64,000 nt of DNA from Streptomyces diastatochromogenes (GCF_002242805.1 NZ_MCGQ01000004.1:62001-126000), one strand, 5' to 3'. Counted from the first letter of the stretch, positions 17,083 to 24,561 are shown. Notes: generated by a model from the sequence alone, not told the origin. Numbers and translations: made by a program.

Positions 17083-17544
17083 ATGGCGGACTGGGAGATA
17101 CGGCCGGCTTCGGTGGCGGACCTCGAGCCGGCGGTCGAGCTGCGGGCCGTGGTGATGCGGCCGGATCTGGAGCGGCTCGGGCGGTACGACGAGCACCGGG
17201 TGCGGCAGCGGCTGCGGGACGGGTTCGTGCCGGCGCACACCTCGGTGATCGAGGTGGGCGGCACGTTCGCCGGCTGCGTCGCACTGCGACCGGCCGAGGA
17301 CGCCCACTGGCTGGAGCACTTCTTCCTGGCCCCGCACCTGCAGGGCAGCGGCATCGGCGGCGCCGTGCTGCGAGAGCTGCTGGAGCGGTGCGACCGCGAG
17401 GGCACCCTGGTCCGACTGAACGTGCTGCAGGGGAGTCCGGCTCGGCGGCTGTATGAGCGGCATGGGTTCGTTCTTGAGTCCGAGGATGCGGTGGACGTGT
17501 ATATGACGCGCGAGCCGGCCTCGGTTGCGTCGGCCGCGTCCTGA
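17083..17544 (+). CDS. GNAT family N-acetyltransferase
   Basis: A protein of 153 residues with the GNAT fold: EIRPASVADLEPAVELR at the N-terminus, VIEVGGTFAGCVALRP in strand 4, the acetyl-CoA loop LAPHLQGSGIGGAVLRELLE (the Q/RxxGxG/A motif is QGSGIGG), and LNVLQGSPARRLYERHGF in the last helix-strand pair. Start at the ATG at 17083. Substrate unknown. It is the last chromosomal gene before the integrated element; its downstream hairpin was probably the original terminator shared with the tRNA-Arg gene. Confidence 0.88.
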   Translation: MADWEIRPASVADLEPAVELRAVVMRPDLERLGRYDEHRVRQRLRDGFVPAHTSVIEVGGTFAGCVALRPAEDAHWLEHFFLAPHLQGSGIGGAVLRELLERCDREGTLVRLNVLQGSPARRLYERHGFVLESEDAVDVYMTREPASVASAAS

Positions 17545-17611
17545 GCGTTCTGACCTTGCTGGGCAGCAAAAGCCCTCCCGGGCGGGCGGGCGAGGGGTGG
17601 CGACCCGGCAA

Positions 17612-17644
17612 ACTCGAACCTGCGGCCAAGGGCTTAGAAGGCGC
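17612..17644 (-). other. Left attachment site: displaced 3' half of tRNA-Arg
   Basis: These 33 bases match 34340-34372, inside the intact tRNA-Arg gene, with a single mismatch (G at 17631, C at 34359). They cover the T arm through the anticodon loop on the minus strand. Similarity continues outside the core into the acceptor side and a CCCTCCCG-type hairpin at about 17564-17605, but with more changes, so this copy has decayed and is not a working tRNA. This is the pattern left when an element integrates into a tRNA 3' end. Strand and orientation agree with the right-hand copy. Confidence 0.8.
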
Positions 17645-17756
17645 TTTGGGTGTTTGCCTGCAATCGGCCCCTGACCTGGGCAGCTACCCGTTCAGCTGGC
17701 GGCTTGTCACCTGCCGTCGACACGCATTCGACACGGCCCAGAGCCCACTGCGGCCT

Positions 17757-17954
17757 CTACGGCCGCCGATAGGCCGAGGGGTCGACACCTGCTTCGGGCT
17801 CCCTCGTGAAGGTCACGTAGGCGGGGTACTCAGGGTCTCCCACCTGCATGAGGGCGAAGAGATCCAGGTCATGATTCGCGAACCTGTGGAGGTACTGGAG
17901 GAACAGCTCCATCTCCTCGTCCGACAGCCGCTCATCGTGCCTCTCATTGCGCAT
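17757..17954 (-). CDS. Small acidic hypothetical protein in the element
   Basis: A protein of 65 residues from the ATG at 17954: MRNERHDERLSDEEMELFLQ, then LHRFANHDLDLFALMQVGD and a C-terminal VTFTREPEAGVDPSAYRRP. It follows the GntR gene by about 50 bases on the same strand, so the two may be cotranscribed. There is no clear ribosome binding site, so the start is uncertain; the frame stays open upstream without another usual start before the GntR stop. Mostly helical, no membrane part. Similar small genes accompany GntR regulators in Streptomyces elements. Function unknown. Confidence 0.6.
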   Translation of the reverse strand: MRNERHDERLSDEEMELFLQYLHRFANHDLDLFALMQVGDPEYPAYVTFTREPEAGVDPSAYRRP

Positions 17955-18004
17955 GCGGTCACGATACGAGCCGAGGGATACGACCTTGACGCGGAGCTGT
18001 CCCG

Positions 18005-18760
18005 CTAGCGGTTGATGGGGATCTCGTAGACGATCTCGCAGTGGGCGGCGGGCACCACGATGTCCGCCGTCTCCACGGGCCGTCCCTGATCGCTGTAGTA
18101 CGTCCGCTGGATATGCGTGACGAGCGCGGCCTTTTGGATGCCCAGGAGCGACGCCTCCTCGGCGCTCGCCTGCCTCGGCTCCGGCTGCTCCACGGCATGG
18201 CTGACGGTGACGCCGATCGCGGCCATGCGGTTCACGACCCCCGCCCCGGCGTGCGGCCCTCCCTCCGGGAGGACGACGAGCGTGCCGGCGGTGAGGTCGT
18301 ACGGCTCCCAACTCGTCGACAGCTGCACCGGCCTGCCGTCGGCCAGGAACTCGTACGAAGTCCGCACGCACAGGTCGCCCTCGGCGATGCCGAGCCGCGC
18401 CGCGATGTCCGCCGGAGCCGGCACCTTGGCCTCGGTCCGGCTCTCCCAATCCCCTTGCCTGCCGACGGCCTTCATGTCCGCCCGGAACGGCGACCCGTCG
18501 GGCTGCTCACGCGCGGACGAACGGACCACCCGCACCCGCTGCCGGGGCTCGGCGACGTACGTACCCGAACCAGCGCGGCCCTCCAGCACACCCTGGGAGA
18601 TCAGCAACTCCTGAGCCCGGCGGACCACGTTCTCGCCCACCCCGCACTCCTGGCCGATCTGGGTGCGGGAGGGCAGGCGGTCCCCGGGCTCCCATACATG
18701 CTCCGCGATGCGCCGCCGGAGTTCGTCAGCGATGCGGAGATAGGGCGGCTGCTCAGGCAT
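18005..18760 (-). CDS. GntR-family regulator, HutC/UTRA type (KorSA-like)
   Basis: A protein of 251 residues. The N-terminal winged helix (YLRIADELRRRIAEHVWEPG, DRLPSRTQIGQECGVGENVV, RRAQELLISQGVLEGRAGSGTYV) is textbook GntR. Residues about 100-250 are a UTRA ligand domain (LCVRTSYEFLADGRPVQLST, ALVTHIQRTYYSDQGRPVE). In Streptomyces elements such regulators, for example KorSA of pSAM2, repress transfer genes. Directly upstream are two copies of a CTAGTNNACTAG palindrome (18770, 18789), between this gene and the divergent operon starting at 18839, which I take as its operators. This would make it self-regulating and a repressor of the divergent operon. Confidence 0.88.
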   Translation of the reverse strand: MPEQPPYLRIADELRRRIAEHVWEPGDRLPSRTQIGQECGVGENVVRRAQELLISQGVLEGRAGSGTYVAEPRQRVRVVRSSAREQPDGSPFRADMKAVGRQGDWESRTEAKVPAPADIAARLGIAEGDLCVRTSYEFLADGRPVQLSTSWEPYDLTAGTLVVLPEGGPHAGAGVVNRMAAIGVTVSHAVEQPEPRQASAEEASLLGIQKAALVTHIQRTYYSDQGRPVETADIVVPAAHCEIVYEIPINR

Positions 18761-18769
18761 ATGGAAAAT

Positions 18770-18800
18770 CTAGTCCACTAGCTCTAATCTAGTTAACTAG
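18770..18800. promoter_or_regulatory. Paired palindromic operators, CTAGTNNACTAG
   Basis: CTAGTCCACTAG at 18770-18781 and CTAGTTAACTAG at 18789-18800 are two perfect or near-perfect 12-base palindromes, centres 19 bases apart, in the 78-base gap between divergent genes. Palindromes with GT...AC spacing suit HutC-type GntR proteins, and the neighbouring gene at 18005 encodes one. The AT content here stands out against the surroundings, as expected for promoters. Binding is inferred. Confidence 0.7.
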
Positions 18801-18838
18801 CTTCACTCAAAGTGATCGCCGGTGACGGAGGCTGCCCT

Positions 18839-19117
18839 GTGCCCGCTTCGGGAGTTAGCGCGGCGGCCATCGCTGCCCGGCTGTCCGCCGTCGGGCTTCC
18901 CGCGCGCGTGGAGGAGCACGCCCGGTACACGTCAGTCGAAGCAGAGGTGCCGGAATCGCTCTCCGCCGAGTCATGGCGGGAGGTTCTGGAAGTGGTGGCC
19001 GAGGCCGATCGGTTCGGCCTCCTCGCCACCAGCTTGAACGGCCGCACCCTCTGGGCGGTCGTACGCAAAGCGGTCCCCACGACGGGCGTTGTCGGGGGAC
19101 CGAGCCATCAGCGATAG
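18839..19117 (+). CDS. Small hypothetical protein, first gene of element operon
   Basis: A protein of 92 residues from a GTG at 18839, chosen because ACGGAGG sits seven bases upstream; a GTG at 18812 in the same frame is possible. It has a helical N-terminus (GVSAAAIAARLSAVGLPARV), then VEAEVPESLSAESWREVLEV and LLATSLNGRTLWAVVRKAVP. No Cys pairs, membrane segment or recognised domain. It diverges from the GntR gene and leads a run of small, closely packed genes (18839-20904) in the style of Streptomyces integrative plasmids. Function unknown. Confidence 0.65.
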   Translation: MPASGVSAAAIAARLSAVGLPARVEEHARYTSVEAEVPESLSAESWREVLEVVAEADRFGLLATSLNGRTLWAVVRKAVPTTGVVGGPSHQR

Positions 19118-19129
19118 GAGCTGAGCAGC

Positions 19130-19441
19130 GTGCTCAACCGTATCCGCCGTGCCGTCTCGCTCACCAGAGCGCGGTACTTCCCCAAGGGCAGGCACCGCCT
19201 CCCCTTAACGCCCTCCCGGCCGCCGGCCGCCCCCGCCTACCTTGCGTCCGCTGACGCGTCGACGGTCCTCCTGGACCGGGCTTCCGACACCGCGAACCAC
19301 CGACACCCGCTCAGGGGTGAGGAAAACGCGATCGTCCGCCCGTACGTGCTGACTTGGGAGGAACGAGTACGGCCACGCGCGGTGGTAGTCGCTTCCCACC
19401 TGCCCGCTGAGGCCTGGTCGTCCCTCGTGGGGGTCCGCTGA
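19130..19441 (+). CDS. Small basic hypothetical protein
   Basis: A protein of 103 residues from a GTG at 19130 with AGGAG nine bases upstream. The first 35 residues are strongly basic (LNRIRRAVSLTRARYFPKGR) and Pro-rich; the C-terminal half has RPYVLTWEERVRPRAVVV. It starts 12 bases after the preceding gene and its stop overlaps the next start (TGATG). No recognised domain. Function unknown. Confidence 0.6.
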   Translation: MLNRIRRAVSLTRARYFPKGRHRLPLTPSRPPAAPAYLASADASTVLLDRASDTANHRHPLRGEENAIVRPYVLTWEERVRPRAVVVASHLPAEAWSSLVGVR

Positions 19442-19644
19442 TGCCCCCTAGCCAACAGCCCTACATCACCGACGCCTCAGCCGTCGCCTACCGGTCGACC
19501 GCCTGCCGTATCGGTACACACCTTGCCTGCGCGGAGTCCTCCCCGGTCTCCGCACCGGTCGACCTGCCGGTTGTCTACGAGACGTGCGCATGCCCGTGTC
19601 ACTCGGCGTCCGACCAGTCCACGCCCGGGGAGGTGGAGCGGTGA
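19441..19644 (+). CDS. Small Cys-containing hypothetical protein
   Basis: A protein of 67 residues with four Cys in a loose pattern: one in TACRIGTHLACAESS (two Cys nine residues apart) and two in YETCACPCHS (three close Cys). Such spacing could bind zinc, but it matches no motif I know. It overlaps both neighbours by a few bases, so it belongs to the small-gene operon. Function unknown. Confidence 0.55.
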   Translation: MPPSQQPYITDASAVAYRSTACRIGTHLACAESSPVSAPVDLPVVYETCACPCHSASDQSTPGEVER

Positions 19645-19865
19645 GCGGCCGGGCGCCCGGCGGCGCGCTGGTAGCCAACATCGAGGTCAGCGCGGCCACC
19701 GTGCAACGCGGCGACATCATCCAACTCGGTGGCCGGGCCTACCGAGTGAGAGACCTCTTCCAACTCCCCCAAGGCGCCAAGCAGCTCCTCTTCGAGTCGG
19801 GAGAGCTGCTGACCATACATACGCGAACTCGGCTCGTAGCCGTACGGATGCTGAGAGGGCGGTGA
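19641..19865 (+). CDS. Small hypothetical protein of element operon
   Basis: A protein of 74 residues from a GTG overlapping the previous stop (GTGA). It is a small beta-rich protein: IEVSAATVQRGDIIQLGGRAY, then LPQGAKQLLFESGELLTIHT and RTRLVAVRMLRGR, resembling an SH3-like barrel in strand pattern. Its stop overlaps the next GntR start, again by GTGA. Such genes are common beside GntR genes in Streptomyces elements. Function unknown. Confidence 0.6.
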   Translation: MSGRAPGGALVANIEVSAATVQRGDIIQLGGRAYRVRDLFQLPQGAKQLLFESGELLTIHTRTRLVAVRMLRGR

Positions 19866-20605
19866 TCGGGTCCGTGTCTTCCCGCCACCACGACATCGCC
19901 GACGACCTCCGGCACCAGATCACGACCGGCCGCATCAAGCCCGGTGAACGTCTTCCGTCCGAAGCCGGCCTGGCCGACCGGTACGAGGTCAGCACGGTGA
20001 CGCTACGGAGTGCCCTCGCGGTACTTCAGAGGGAAGGCTTCGTCGAGAAGATCCACGGCAAGGGGAACTTCGTTCGCCGTCCACTTCGCAAGATCATGTA
20101 CGTCGGCGGATGGGGGACGCTGGACCCGTGGACCGCCGCTGAAGCGGCCCTGCGCGTCACCGTTCGCAGCACTACGGTTCAGGCCCACGGACATCTGGCC
20201 ACCTTGCTGAAGGTGCCCACGGGCAGCTCTCTCACCGAGTTCTCCTGCGTCAGCCTTGCAGGGGGATCGCCGCACGGGCTGGCCCGCATCTACGTCCCGT
20301 GTGACCTGACGCCGGGCGCAGTGGTCGACGACGAGTCCTCGGGTCAAGAGGCGGTTACGAGATTCGCCGTCCTCGGTCCGCCGCCGGCTGCTGTTCGGGA
20401 GACGGTATGTGCCCGCCTACCGACACCGGACGAAGCATCCGCCCTCCGGATCGGCTCCACCGTGGCCGTCCTAGCAATCACACGCATCGCGACTGACTCC
20501 GCTGGGCGAGTCGTTGAAGCCGCGCTTCTGGTCTTCCCAGGGGATCGCGTCGACGCGGTCTTCGCCACCCACCACGTGATCGATGAGAGGCAGACGCAAG
20601 GATGA
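19862..20605 (+). CDS. Second GntR-family regulator with UTRA domain
   Basis: A protein of 247 residues from a GTG overlapping the previous stop. The winged helix reads HHDIADDLRHQITTGRIKPG, ERLPSEAGLADRYEVSTVTL, RSALAVLQREGFVEKIHGKGNF; the ligand domain follows with TGSSLTEFSCVSLAGGSPHG and VLAITRIATDSAGRVVEAAL. It is encoded inside the small-gene operon, opposite in direction to the first GntR gene. The two are only distantly alike, so they probably read different signals or operators. Likely role: control of element genes. Confidence 0.85.
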   Translation: MIGSVSSRHHDIADDLRHQITTGRIKPGERLPSEAGLADRYEVSTVTLRSALAVLQREGFVEKIHGKGNFVRRPLRKIMYVGGWGTLDPWTAAEAALRVTVRSTTVQAHGHLATLLKVPTGSSLTEFSCVSLAGGSPHGLARIYVPCDLTPGAVVDDESSGQEAVTRFAVLGPPPAAVRETVCARLPTPDEASALRIGSTVAVLAITRIATDSAGRVVEAALLVFPGDRVDAVFATHHVIDERQTQG

Positions 20606-20904
20606 CGGCACAGAGGGAGCTGCGGCTTCTCCCGTGGACGGGACCGGAGGGCAATCCCTGCTACCTGAACACGGACGACAGGGGCGGCTACATGTCCCGC
20701 TTGGCGGACAACATCGAAGCGGTACAGCTGGGAACGGCAGCCGAGCTGCTGGAGCATGCCTCGGACACCCTCGACGACCAGAACCAGGGTCTAGAGGACC
20801 TGCGACGGTTGGCCCAGGAACTGACCCGGGCGCTGCGAGACGTGCTCCGCGTCGCAACCAGCCGCGGTCTTCTCCTGACGATGAGCGACCCTCATCGCTT
20901 CTGA
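20602..20904 (+). CDS. Small coiled hypothetical protein, last gene of element operon
   Basis: A protein of 100 residues whose ATG overlaps the GntR stop (ATGA). The N-terminus RELRLLPWTGPEGNPCYLNT is followed by SRLADNIEAVQLGTAAELLE and a long helix DDQNQGLEDLRRLAQELTRA. The pattern is common in Streptomyces elements next to GntR regulators; no function is known to me. It is followed by a repeat with a weak hairpin at 20954. Confidence 0.65.
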   Translation: MTAQRELRLLPWTGPEGNPCYLNTDDRGGYMSRLADNIEAVQLGTAAELLEHASDTLDDQNQGLEDLRRLAQELTRALRDVLRVATSRGLLLTMSDPHRF

Positions 20905-20953
20905 AGTGGACAGCTGCGCTTGACGGTCACGGCTTGTCCAGCACGGCGTAACC

Positions 20954-21050
20954 AGCCGGCTTGCTGATCAGCGGTCCCGCTAACCAGTGGGGCTGATGAA
21001 GCCCACGGTCCTGACCCGCTCAGGTGCCGTGGGCGTCGGGTTACTGCTGG
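20954..21050 (+). repeat. Direct repeat copy 1, upstream of the DndB-like gene
   Basis: These roughly 97 bases resemble 22839-22933 (copy 2) in the same orientation, starting AGCCGGYY, with GATCASCGGTCCCGC, then GAAGCCCACGG and the hairpin arm CCGTGGGC. The hairpin here is imperfect. The rest of 20905-21389 holds no gene; a near-palindrome GGTAGTTATACCTACC at 21238-21253 contains a -10-like TATACC and may be the promoter or operator for the gene at 21390. Confidence 0.7.
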
Positions 21051-21389
21051 CCTGAACTAGGCGAAAGACCGGCACAGTCCGTGGCTGGCCGGCGCCGTCC
21101 GGTGTGGTTGTCACGCAGTCAGACACACAAGCGCGACCGTCATGGCCTCAGTGGGTCAAGGCCTGCTCCTACGAGATGTGACGTTTCCGCGGACAACTGG
21201 CACGACTGAAGATGGCTCACCGCAGCCGTACATCCAGGGTAGTTATACCTACCGCAGTGCGAAAAGCATCGACTGCGGCAGAGGGTATGGAGGATTTTGG
21301 CCACCTCAGTTGACTCTCTGACAGCCCGTCCGATAGCGTCCCCGAACATGACGGTGCGTCAAAGGTGACGCCCGTGAAGGGGAGGGATC

Positions 21390-22619
21390 TTGAGCATCAC
21401 CACGTCCTTGAGGCCGGTGACCACCGGCCTGCCTGTCGACCTCCGGGAGATCCGCAAGGGGGTCATGGCGAACGGCGTCATCGACTGCGAGAACCTGCTG
21501 GCGATCGTCAACGACCCCCAGGAGGTCGAGGACGCCGCCAAGCGCGCCCAGAAGGCTGGACAGCCGATCAGTGAGTACGCCCGCACGCGAGCCGACATCC
21601 AGCGGCTCATCGGCACTGCGAGCAGCAAGAAGGCCAAAAACGTCGGCGAGTACGCCGACTACATTGCGGCCGGTCTGCGAGGGGACTTCGACAACGCTTG
21701 GTCGCTGCCGCAGATCACCCTGTGGTCGCCGCGCCCGCTGGTCATCTCTGAGGATGGCTCGTCGGCCCTGCCGATCAAGGATGGCCTCTACGCTCTCGAC
21801 AGCGAAACTCAGGTCACCGCCTGGCACCGGATCAAGAGGAACCCGGCGGCGTACGACCTGGCGGACTTCGACTTCGGCGCGATCCCGCTGTCGTTCGAGA
21901 TCTTCCACGGCATCAGCGTCATGGCCGCCCGCCAGATCTTCCACGACCGCAACCTGAAGGGCGTTCCGGTCGACAAGTCCTTGGCCATGTCCATGGATGG
22001 CCGCGACTTTGGCACCACCGTGACGCGCAAGCTGATGGAGTCGCTGCAGGTGCCGCTCGGTGAGACCACGGTTCCGCTGTCCAGCCTGATTCTCACGGGC
22101 AAGCGCCAGGTCTCGGACAAGGCCGTGGAGTGGATGACGATGTCGGTCCTGCGGACCCTCGTCGCCACGGCAATGCTCGGCAAGGCCGGTATCCACGCCG
22201 CGTCGACCAGCATCGAGCACGAGGACATCCCCGCCAACAAGAGCGGCGACCGTCCGGACAAGGCCGTCGTCCAGCGCGAGGTCATGGAGATGGTGGGCGC
22301 GTTTCTCCAGGAGAACGCCGCGCTCTTCCATGCCAAGACTGCCATCACCGCCCCCGCCGTCGTGGCCGGCCTCGGCGCGACCATGAACCGCGCCATGTCC
22401 TGGAGCGCGGACCCGCTGCCCGAGGGCCTCACCCTGGAGCGCCTGCTGGAGGGTATCCAGTGGGAGCGGGAGGCGAAGTACTGGAGCGGTGTCGCGGCCA
22501 AGGTGACCGACCGGGGCGTCTCCTGGGCTGGCGGCGCCCGTGACTCCGGCCACAAGGTCTACGACGCGCTGAACCACCCGGAGAGCGACACGGGTAAGCA
22601 GATCCGCGGACGGTTCTAG
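21390..22619 (+). CDS. Stand-alone DndB-like (DGQHR-domain) protein
   Basis: A protein of 409 residues from a TTG with the strong site GGGGAGGGA two bases upstream. Residues about 20-110 are helical. Residues about 125-230 fit the DndB/DGQHR domain: LYALDSETQVTAWHRI stands where the DGQHR motif is expected, and PLSFEIFHGISVMAARQIFH plus DRNLKGVPVDKSLAMSMDGRD match the conserved 'Fhd.N..gv.vskslal.mD.rD' region. The C-terminal 180 residues are helical. DndB regulates DNA phosphorothioation in Dnd systems, but no dndA/C/D/E gene is near. The motif itself is altered (DSETQ for DGQHR). Flanked by direct repeats (20954, 22839). Family by pattern; role unknown, defence is plausible. Confidence 0.65.
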   Translation: MSITTSLRPVTTGLPVDLREIRKGVMANGVIDCENLLAIVNDPQEVEDAAKRAQKAGQPISEYARTRADIQRLIGTASSKKAKNVGEYADYIAAGLRGDFDNAWSLPQITLWSPRPLVISEDGSSALPIKDGLYALDSETQVTAWHRIKRNPAAYDLADFDFGAIPLSFEIFHGISVMAARQIFHDRNLKGVPVDKSLAMSMDGRDFGTTVTRKLMESLQVPLGETTVPLSSLILTGKRQVSDKAVEWMTMSVLRTLVATAMLGKAGIHAASTSIEHEDIPANKSGDRPDKAVVQREVMEMVGAFLQENAALFHAKTAITAPAVVAGLGATMNRAMSWSADPLPEGLTLERLLEGIQWEREAKYWSGVAAKVTDRGVSWAGGARDSGHKVYDALNHPESDTGKQIRGRF

Positions 22620-22701
22620 CTTCGCTCTCGCGAAAGGATTGAGATCCGTCGGCTAGGCGTACCGAGGTGCGAAATCCTGGCGCCGCCACGCAAGTGGAGT
22701 C

Positions 22702-22731
22702 GGCCCCTGACCAGCAAGTTTGGCCAGGGGC
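22702..22731 (+). terminator. Hairpin after the DndB-like gene
   Basis: GCCCCTGACCA at 22702 faces TGGCCAGGGGC at 22721 around an eight-base loop, with one bulge. It lies about 85 bases after the stop at 22619. Confidence 0.6.
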
Positions 22732-22838
22732 TGATCTCGTTTCGGCCTGGGATTCGTTGCTGTGCTTCCCGGCCCCCCTCGTTCAGCGACCCTCGTGGCA
22801 CGACTCGATGACCTGACCACAACTGAGGTGTGGTTAGT

Positions 22839-22933
22839 AGCCGGTCTACTGATCACCGGTCCCGCCGACCAGCGGGACTGACGAAGCCCACGGCTCTGAG
22901 CTGCTCAGAGCCGTGGGCTTCTGTCGTTGTTGG
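22839..22933 (+). repeat. Direct repeat copy 2 with perfect 15-bp hairpin
   Basis: This is the second copy of the repeat at 20954. Within it, GCCCACGGCTCTGAG (22886-22900) pairs perfectly with CTCAGAGCCGTGGGC (22904-22918) around a three-base loop and is followed by TTCTGT, so it can act as a terminator. The two copies bracket the DndB-like gene. Bases 22620-23190 hold only these hairpins and repeats and no gene. Confidence 0.75.
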
Positions 22934-22972
22934 TTGGTGTCGGGTGGCCTCGGACGGCCCAGAGACGGCCCG
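22919..22972 (+). repeat. Direct repeat (copy A) at one end of the conflict-gene operon
   Basis: Bases here read TTCTGTCGTTGTTGG, GGCCTCGG and CGGCCCAGAGACGGCCC, matched in order at about 28188-28244 (copy B). The last block of 17 bases is identical in both copies. They bracket 22973-28187, which holds the RelA/SpoT operon. A shorter piece, CGGCCCAGAG, also occurs near the left attachment site at about 17736. Confidence 0.6.
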
Positions 22973-23190
22973 GGATGAGCACCGCTTTGAAAGCTGCCGT
23001 TGATGTCACTCGTGGACGTCAGCGGAACAGCTTTGGGAAGAGGCAGATCTCCAGCGGCTTGCCCGGCCGGTCAGCCCAGCCCCACCAGACATGTCGACCG
23101 GCACACCGCCACAGCGTCCGACAAGTCCGCCGGGCATCATCCTTCCGCTTGGTGGGCTGCCGTGGACCTGGGGTACGGCAGCCTAGCCCG

Positions 23191-23867
23191 TCAACACAAT
23201 GCTCCGGGCGGGTACTTCACCAGCTGCTCATCAGCAGCGCTCCACACCCACACCTCCGACTCCCTCCACAGGCAGGGCAGCTCTTCCACCGGCTGGGTAA
23301 ACGGGTCCCCGTCTGGGCCGAGCAGTCGCTCCCCATTCAGGCCGTTGTGCCACTCCGTGATCACCGGGGCAAGTCGCCACGAGGCGTCGCCCACCAAGAT
23401 CGCGCGCACCGCGCCAATTGGGCGTCCTCCCTCCGAGGAGGGCAGGCGCCACTCCCGCTCGTGCATCCACGCTGAGCCGTTCCCGTGCGCACGGCCCAGT
23501 GCTCCAGTCCGCATCTCTTAAACCGGGCGTAGCCGGCGTCAGGCACATACGCGACGGCGCCGCCTTCGAGTTTCAATAGGGTGGCGCGGCTGGTGACGAT
23601 GCCCCAGGGCGAGAAGCGGCCCGTCTGAATGAGATGGCCGAGATGGTTCGGCGGGCTCTCCGAGAAGCACACGCACGCAGTCGTCGTGCCGAACGGGGCG
23701 AAGGCCCGAATACGCTCCTCGTGCAGGATCCGCTCCAGCCGTTGCTGCCCGGTCATCTGCCGTATCTCCTCAGGCACGCACTGGGGCCTGTCCCCGTTGC
23801 GGCCGGCGAAGTGGTACAGATCGTCGCTCTGCGCGGGGCCGACCAACCCCAGCTCCCACTGCGTCAT
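23191..23867 (-). pseudogene. AbiGi/DUF2971-like gene with a frameshift
   Basis: The gene starts at an ATG (23867) behind GGGGGAGG, 58 bases after the membrane protein gene. Frame one gives DDLYHFAGR, RLERILHEERIRAFAPFG, VCFSESPPNHLG, and WGIVTSRATLLKLEGGAVAY, which follow the pattern of AbiGi/DUF2971 abortive-infection proteins (an ART-like layout with His and 'cFSE'). The ending expected in that family, 'EREWR', is found in another frame: WMHEREWRLPSSEGG, then ILVGDASWRLAPVI, to the stop at 23191. The switch needs a -1 shift close to 23514-23520. There is no good slippery heptamer, so I favour a mutation or sequencing error over programmed frameshifting. It is the last gene of the four-gene minus-strand run. 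Confidence 0.6.
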
Positions 23868-23925
23868 AGCCTCCCCCTTAGGTCGTCCCAGCGATGCAGC
23901 TGGGCTGTCGCGCGAGAAAGCTTGC

Positions 23926-24561
23926 TCACTGGACTTCTGACGGTGATACGGAACCGGGCTGGGCGGGCAGCGACGGGCTGGTCGGGCTTGTTGCGGTCTG
24001 TTCGGCGAGCTTGCGGTAACCGGTCACGGTCAGGGCGCGCCATGCGCGGAAGAAGCCGTAGGCGATCACGATGCCGAGCACTGTGGCAGTGCAGAGAGTG
24101 AGCAGGCGGTGGTCGAAGGAGTAACGCAGCATGGCCAAGTCTGCAGTCAGAGCCAGAGCAAGGCAGTTGAAGAGCCAGCCGCGGCAGATGCGCATGCGGG
24201 AGCGCGCGTAGTCGGCTCGGGCGACCAGGACGGGGAAGGCGGCCAGCTGTAGCCGCGCCGCGGCGTAGGCACTGTTGGTGGGAAAGAAGCGACTGCGCAG
24301 GCGGCGGCGGTACGGGGTGAGAATCGTGTCCGCAGCTCGGTCGAGAAGGATGCCAAGAGCGTAGGCTGCGGCGAGTGCCACTCCCGTGGCCGCTGACGAG
24401 CCAGCTACGGGCGCAAGTTTGGCTGTTGCTGCCGGCCCGATGAGGGCAATCAGCACAAGTACTGCCGCGGTGAGACCTCCGATGCCGATCACGAGGACCT
24501 CAACGAACATAGCAGTGGCTGCGACCAGCGCAGGAGATTCCGGCTGCGTTGAGTTCGTCAT
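23926..24561 (-). CDS. Four-helix membrane protein coupled to the RelA/SpoT-like gene
   Basis: A protein of 211 residues. The ATG overlaps the stop of the RelA/SpoT-like gene (ATGA), so translation is coupled. By eye there are helices at about 12-45 (VEVLVIGIGGLTAAVLVLIAL and the preceding part), 55-75 (AATGVALAAAYALGILL), 128-148 (GWLFNCLALALTADLAML) and 158-178 (LLTLCTATVLGIVIAYGFF). A 50-residue basic cytoplasmic loop with TPYRRRLRSRFFPTN lies between helices 2 and 3. The C-terminal 30 residues are Ser/Pro rich. No family recognised. Small multi-helix proteins paired with nucleotide-making enzymes act as membrane-disrupting effectors in several conflict systems, and that is the working guess; it could instead tether or inhibit the synthetase. 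Confidence 0.8.
   Translation of the reverse strand: MTNSTQPESPALVAATAMFVEVLVIGIGGLTAAVLVLIALIGPAATAKLAPVAGSSAATGVALAAAYALGILLDRAADTILTPYRRRLRSRFFPTNSAYAAARLQLAAFPVLVARADYARSRMRICRGWLFNCLALALTADLAMLRYSFDHRLLTLCTATVLGIVIAYGFFRAWRALTVTGYRKLAEQTATSPTSPSLPAQPGSVSPSEVQ

Noticed and set aside
13629..17405. A 1258-residue minus-strand open frame
   Set aside because: It spans several unrelated real genes in the wrong frame and shows only compositional repeats.
22927..23521. Two plus-strand frames opposite the AbiGi-like gene
   Set aside because: Low-complexity shadow; the minus strand has the ribosome binding site and family pattern.
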